64,000 nt of DNA from Lentzea aerocolonigenes. GTDB lineage: Bacteria; Actinomycetota; Actinomycetes; Mycobacteriales; Pseudonocardiaceae. Positions 60,383 through 64,000 of the stretch are shown here, piece after piece; the stretch's first letter is position 1; each line of letters starts with the position of its first letter. Location of the stretch: positions 124,001 through 188,000 of the forward strand of contig NZ_BBOJ01000005.1 of assembly GCF_000974445.1 (NCBI RefSeq), given 5' to 3'. A model generated the notes under the pieces. It was given only the letters and a program-made list of their open reading frames with translations, made no database searches and was not told where the DNA came from. The translations under genes were made by a program, and so were the position numbers.

Positions 60383-61343
60383 CCGGGCGCCGTTGTGCAG
60401 GTTCCTGCGTGTTGAGTGTCGACCAGTCGAGTCCGGTGTGTTGTCCGGGTCCGGGGCCCCCGAAACGCTCGAAGGCGACCCGGTTCGCGCTGTCCGCGAA
60501 CACGAATCGCCTTCGTCTTTGGTGCCCCCGGCAAGGCACCACGCAGACCTGCTCACCACTTCGGTCAAGCGTCTGACCGGCAGATTGGGGTTCGCGAGCA
60601 GCTTCATCGTGGGCGAACGGCGTGGTGGGCGATGAGCGGCCACGCGGAACGCGCGGCTGGAGCGAAACGCGCTCTGTTCGACAGGTGACGGTGGAAGGTG
60701 ACTCGCGTTTCGTCGAGCCGACTGCAGCTGCTCTGGTCACAGCCTTGTTCGTGGGCGCTCGGATCGGTTCGGGGGCGGCGCACTGACGGTCTCTGTAATC
60801 ACCCCGCCGTGGTCATCACCTGAGCGCGAATCGCACTCACTCTTTTTCGTTGACATATTGCGAGCAGATGAGCTCTCTTCTGGAATCTGACTAAAAACGA
60901 GAGCTCGACTTGTAGGGGGCGCCTGGTAATGCTTCGCCGGAAGCGAATTAGCTGGCACGTCGCGTTTGACCGTCAAGTCCCGGCCGGCGAGCTCCTGTGG
61001 CATCGAGTGCGCCCTTCGAGGCCGGGTTCCTCGTCGGCCGCCAACGAGACCGTGTTCCCGCAGGTCGCAAATCAATGGAGTCTCTGCTCCAGGCTGGAGG
61101 GCTGCAGGCTTCGATCCTGCTGTTCAATTCCGGTAAAACTGTCCGGTCCGGACGGGTGCATTGTGAGTCCCGGCGGTGTCTGTGAGGCTGATGCCCTCGC
61201 TTTCCGATGGGCTCACTCAATCGTGGCGATCTTTCACTCATTCAGTTCTGGGAGTCCGATCGGTGTTTATCTGGAGTCCAGTCGTGGTTGATGCTGGCTA
61301 TTCGCACATTCCGCACAGCACTCTCGGAGAGGACACGGTTGTC
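60383..61343. other. Intergenic region without a supported gene
   Basis: About 960 bp. Possible frames on both strands (for example 60929-61291 plus and 60948-61241 minus) lack ribosome-binding sites and normal codon use. From about 60780 the sequence is less GC-rich than its surroundings, and this may hold promoter elements or decayed foreign DNA. The stretch 61065-61145 has tRNA-like loops but does not fold into a cloverleaf by eye. Confidence 0.5.
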
Positions 61344-62081
61344 GTGATTTCCCTCAACCAAGGCAGCAGCTCTCACACCTCGGCGCTCAGACGGTTTCTC
61401 TGGGCAAGTGCACTCACTGTGGTCTGCCTGATCGCCATGTCCATCCCCGCACAGGCGGCCGAGCCGGGCACGGTCGCTGTCGGTGGACACGGCGAAGTGT
61501 CGGCAGCACCGGACATAGCCGTCATCAGCGTCGGCGTTGAGGTCAGGAAACCCACTGCCGCAGAAGCGCTGGAAGCACATGCCGTTGCCGCACAGGCACT
61601 GCTGGACGCAGTGCGCGCCAAGCGTGTGTCCGATCGCGACATCCGAAGCGAGAGCGTGTGGCTCAACCCGGTCTACGAGTACGACCAGTCCGGCAACTCG
61701 TTCGTGGCGGGCTTCCAGGCTGGTCAGACCTTCTCCGTGAAGGTGCGAGACGTGACCGGGGCCGGGGAGGTTCTTCGCGCCGCGGTGGACGCGGTCGGGG
61801 ACGCAGGGCGGATCAACGGAGTGGCCTTCGACATCGGAGACCGTGCGGTACTGCGTCACCGGGCCCGCGCCGCCGCGTTCAAGGACGCGCGCTCCAAGGC
61901 TGCCCAATATGCCCAGCTCAGCGATCGAAGGCTCGGCGACCTGGTGTCCGTGAACGAAGCCACCTCCAGTGGCGGGCCGATTCCGATCTTGACGTCGCAG
62001 GTCGCGGACGGTGCGGTGCCGATTGCGCCAGGTGAGATCAAGGAGGAGATCGACGTCGCCGTGGTGTACCAGTTGCGCTGA
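61344..62081 (+). CDS. Secreted SIMPL-domain (DUF541) protein
   Basis: The product is 245 aa from a GTG at 61344, preceded by GGAGAGGA. A Sec leader with a longer n-region (hydrophobic LWASALTVVCLIAMSIPA, ending AQAA) leads to a DUF541/SIMPL domain: GTVAVGGHGEVSAAPDIAVI, then AVAAQALLDAVRAKRVSDRDI and the C-terminal AVVYQL. SIMPL proteins form oligomeric rings in some bacteria; the role in actinomycetes is unclear. Confidence 0.83.
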   Translation: MISLNQGSSSHTSALRRFLWASALTVVCLIAMSIPAQAAEPGTVAVGGHGEVSAAPDIAVISVGVEVRKPTAAEALEAHAVAAQALLDAVRAKRVSDRDIRSESVWLNPVYEYDQSGNSFVAGFQAGQTFSVKVRDVTGAGEVLRAAVDAVGDAGRINGVAFDIGDRAVLRHRARAAAFKDARSKAAQYAQLSDRRLGDLVSVNEATSSGGPIPILTSQVADGAVPIAPGEIKEEIDVAVVYQLR

Positions 62082-62431
62082 TGACAGGCGTTGGTCGCGC
62101 TGAGCCTTCCGTCAGAGGAGAGGTTCGGCAGGGCGGTGTCGAGGCCAGGGACGTGTCGGAGCGAGGTGGGCACGGCCCTGGCACCGCTCCAGCGGCTTCG
62201 GCGCCGCGCCACCAGCCGTCGTAGCGATGGGTTCGACGTCTCGGTGGCGCGGTCCGCAGTCGGTGCCGTCAAAGCCCTCCGCCGGTATCGCTGAGTGTCC
62301 AACCGACCACGGAGCGGAAAAGTTTTCATATTCAGTCAGATTCCTGTCCGTCGGTCCGTTGTGGGACATGACAGCAGGCGGATCGCGTCACGGTTGAGGT
62401 CCGATTTCCGCCACGCGGCCCGACATGCGAA
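62082..62431. other. Intergenic region without a supported gene
   Basis: 350 bp between the SIMPL-domain gene and the protease terminator. Short Arg-rich frames on both strands lack ribosome-binding sites and start signals. I see no terminator directly after the SIMPL-domain gene. Confidence 0.5.
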
Positions 62432-62468
62432 ACCCCGCTTGGCTACCGGTGTGGTGGCCAAGCGGGGT
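62432..62468 (-). terminator. Hairpin terminator after the S8 protease gene
   Basis: ACCCCGCTTGGC and its exact complement form a 12-bp stem with a 13-nt loop, 14 bp beyond the stop at 62483 on the minus strand. Confidence 0.8.
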
Positions 62469-62482
62469 GTGTGGGGTGGGTG

Positions 62483-64000
62483 TCAGAAGGTGAGTTGCCA
62501 GGCGTCGAGGTAGCCGGTTTCGGTGGTGCGGTAGGCGTCGCGGATCTGCAGTTTCCAGGTGCCGTTGGCCAGCTCGGTGGAGGCGTTGAGCGTGTAGGTG
62601 ACGTTGAGGTTGTCGGTGGTGTCGGTGAGGCTGGTGTTGCGCAGGCGGTAAGTGGTGCCGTCGGGGGCGAGCAGGTCGAGCTGGAGGTCGCCGCGGGCGG
62701 TGTGCTTGATGTCGACGGTGATCTTGAGGGTGGCAGGGGCGTTGCCGGTGCGGCCGGTGACGGTGATGGGGCTGGTGACGGTGCCGGTGCCGGGGATGGT
62801 CACGTTGGTCGTGTTGACGAACACCGACGGAGCCGGGGCGGGCGCGGGGGTGGTCTGGGTGGTGCCGGTGTACAGCAGGGTGTTGGGGGAGCCGGTCTGG
62901 GCGTTGCGGACCAGGCCGGTGGTGGCCGTGTTGATGAGGGCGGTGCGGACCTGGGAGGGGGTGGCGGTGGGGTTGGTGGCGAGGTGCAGGGCGGCGGCGC
63001 CGGCGACGTGGGGGGTGGCCATGGAGGTGCCGGACATGGCGCCGGTGGAGGTGTCGGAGCCGCGGGTAGCGGAGGTGATGGACACGCCGGGGGCGAACAG
63101 GTCGACGCAGGTGCCGTAGTTGGAGAAGGAGGCTTTGGTGTCGGTCTTGTCGACCGCGCCGACGGTGATGGCCTCGCTGACCCGCGCCGGGGAGACGGTG
63201 CAGGCGTCCTGCTGCACGCCTTGGGCGTTGCCGTTGCCGGCGGCGACGGCGTAGGTGAGGCCGGAGGCGATGGAGTTGCGCACGGCCTGGTCGATCGCGG
63301 AGTTCGCGCCGCCACCGAGGCTCATGTTGACCACGGCGGGCTTGACGGCGTTCTGGGTGACCCAGTTGATGCCGTTGACGATCTGCTCGCTGGTACCACT
63401 GCCCTGACAGCCCAGCACCCGCACCGCCACCAGCTTCACCTGCTTGGCCATGCCGTAGGTGGTGCCGCCGACGGTGCCGGCGACGTGGGTGCCGTGACCC
63501 TGGCAGTCCTGACCGTTCTTGCCGTCACCGATCGCGTCGTAGCCGACACGGGCCCGGCCGCCGAACTCGGCGTGGCTGGTGCGGATGCCGGTGTCGAGGA
63601 TGTAGGCGGTGACGTTGGCCGCGGTGGTGGCCGAGGTGTACTTGCCGTCCAGCGGCAGGGTGCGCTGGTCGGTGCGGTCCAGGCCCCACGTCGCCCCGGT
63701 CTGGGTGTCGGTCATGTGGACCTCGGTGACGGGCTGGACGTAGGCGATGCGGGGGTCCGCGGCCAGCCTGCGGGCCTGGGCCTGGGTCATCTCCACGGAG
63801 AAGCCGTTGAGTGCGGAGGTCCAGCTGCTGCGCAGCTTGCCGCCGAAGCGGCCCGCCACCTCGCCCGCGGCACCGCCCTTGCCGTCCTTGAACACCGCGA
63901 TGTAGCGGTCACCCACGACCGTGGCACCCGGCACCGGCCGGATCTCGCCCTCGGCAGCCGAGGCGTTCGCCGCCCCGGCCGCACCGAGCAGGCCGAGCAC
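62483..64000 (-). CDS. Aqualysin-like S8 subtilase with inhibitor I9 prodomain and P domain (5' partial)
   Basis: At least 505 residues; the frame is open at the right edge and the true start and part of the signal peptide lie beyond it. A leader remnant, an I9 prodomain (RYIAVFKDGKGG to about residue 95), then a proteinase-K-type S8 catalytic domain: Asp in AYILDTGIRTSH, His in GHGTHVAGTVGG, Ser in GTSMATPHVAGAAAL, with the oxyanion Asn in AAGNGNAQG. The C-terminal 120 residues form a P/homoB domain (ARGDLQLDLLAPDG). The product is a secreted, self-processing protease. Confidence 0.93.
   Translation of the reverse strand: MLGLLGAAGAANASAAEGEIRPVPGATVVGDRYIAVFKDGKGGAAGEVAGRFGGKLRSSWTSALNGFSVEMTQAQARRLAADPRIAYVQPVTEVHMTDTQTGATWGLDRTDQRTLPLDGKYTSATTAANVTAYILDTGIRTSHAEFGGRARVGYDAIGDGKNGQDCQGHGTHVAGTVGGTTYGMAKQVKLVAVRVLGCQGSGTSEQIVNGINWVTQNAVKPAVVNMSLGGGANSAIDQAVRNSIASGLTYAVAAGNGNAQGVQQDACTVSPARVSEAITVGAVDKTDTKASFSNYGTCVDLFAPGVSITSATRGSDTSTGAMSGTSMATPHVAGAAALHLATNPTATPSQVRTALINTATTGLVRNAQTGSPNTLLYTGTTQTTPAPAPAPSVFVNTTNVTIPGTGTVTSPITVTGRTGNAPATLKITVDIKHTARGDLQLDLLAPDGTTYRLRNTSLTDTTDNLNVTYTLNASTELANGTWKLQIRDAYRTTETGYLDAWQLTF

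Noticed and set aside
59871..60635. 254-aa plus-strand frame and the antisense 460-aa frame over it
   Set aside because: Both contain long Ser/Pro/Arg stretches without a fold; only the short part around 60110-60215 looks protein-like, and it continues in another frame.
61065..61145. tRNA-like loops (TTCGATC and TTCAATT)
   Set aside because: The flanking bases do not form a 5-bp T stem and no acceptor or anticodon arm can be drawn.
60929..61291. 120-aa plus-strand frame
   Set aside because: No ribosome-binding site, mixed codon use and no family; likely random.

Overview
The window is very GC-rich, with strong G/C at third codon positions, many GTG starts and many 1-4 bp start/stop overlaps. 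The gene families (class-E-type LAxTG surface protein, SARP and STAND regulators, Scr1/DUF5753 and MAB_1171c families, Tat- and Sec-exported proteins, YcnI/CopC) indicate an actinomycete. A Pseudonocardiaceae-like genome (Lentzea, Saccharothrix or Actinosynnema type) is my inference from gene style, not a computed placement. There are no rRNA, tRNA or CRISPR features that I can support, and no intact insertion sequence.

Layout. 1-4844: the 3' part of a large sortase-anchored protein with nine SdrD B-type repeats. 4849-11027: a two-gene minus-strand operon of a TPR-CHAT protease-TIR protein and a membrane-anchored partner, the strongest candidate here for an undescribed conflict or cell-death system. 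11169-13427: a DUF4262 gene, then a WYL repressor divergent from a VOC protein around a perfect palindrome. 13411-17764: a minus-strand five-gene cassette of XRE regulator, ImmA/IrrE-like metalloprotease, MAB_1171c-type membrane protein, FAD oxidoreductase and a small unknown protein. 17913-22183: a GGDEF protein with a winged-helix-like tail, a DsbA-like/MarR pair and a STAND NTPase. 22287-26906: a GT-B-like gene divergent from a SARP-STAND-TPR activator with SARP-like direct repeats between them, and a tiny exported peptide after the activator.

26967-29187: Scr1-type XRE regulator and DUF2252 protein. 29440-34874: a YkcB/YkcC-like glycosyltransferase pair divergent from a two-component system. 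34929-40391: an M6-like secreted metalloprotease, small unknowns, and an LLM flavin oxidoreductase fused to hemerythrin with a divergent MarR regulator. 40437-49103: a TetR-controlled SDR and a VOC gene, then a tight operon of BBE-type oxidase, acyltransferase, sugar phosphate cyclase, two cupins and an MFS pump. This looks like a compact C7-cyclitol biosynthetic locus.

49143-59821: a Tat-exported PIG-L deacetylase, an MFS protein whose tail runs through its neighbour's terminator, small secreted proteins (one possibly pore-forming, one crystallin-like, two unknown, one NlpC/P60-like), a YcnI-CopC-PucR operon with a second PucR paralogue tail to tail, and a membrane-bound XRE protein with a ricin-type lectin tail. 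59822-61343 is decayed or non-coding and holds one frameshifted remnant. The window closes with a SIMPL-domain protein and the C-terminal part of an aqualysin-like S8 protease with a P domain.
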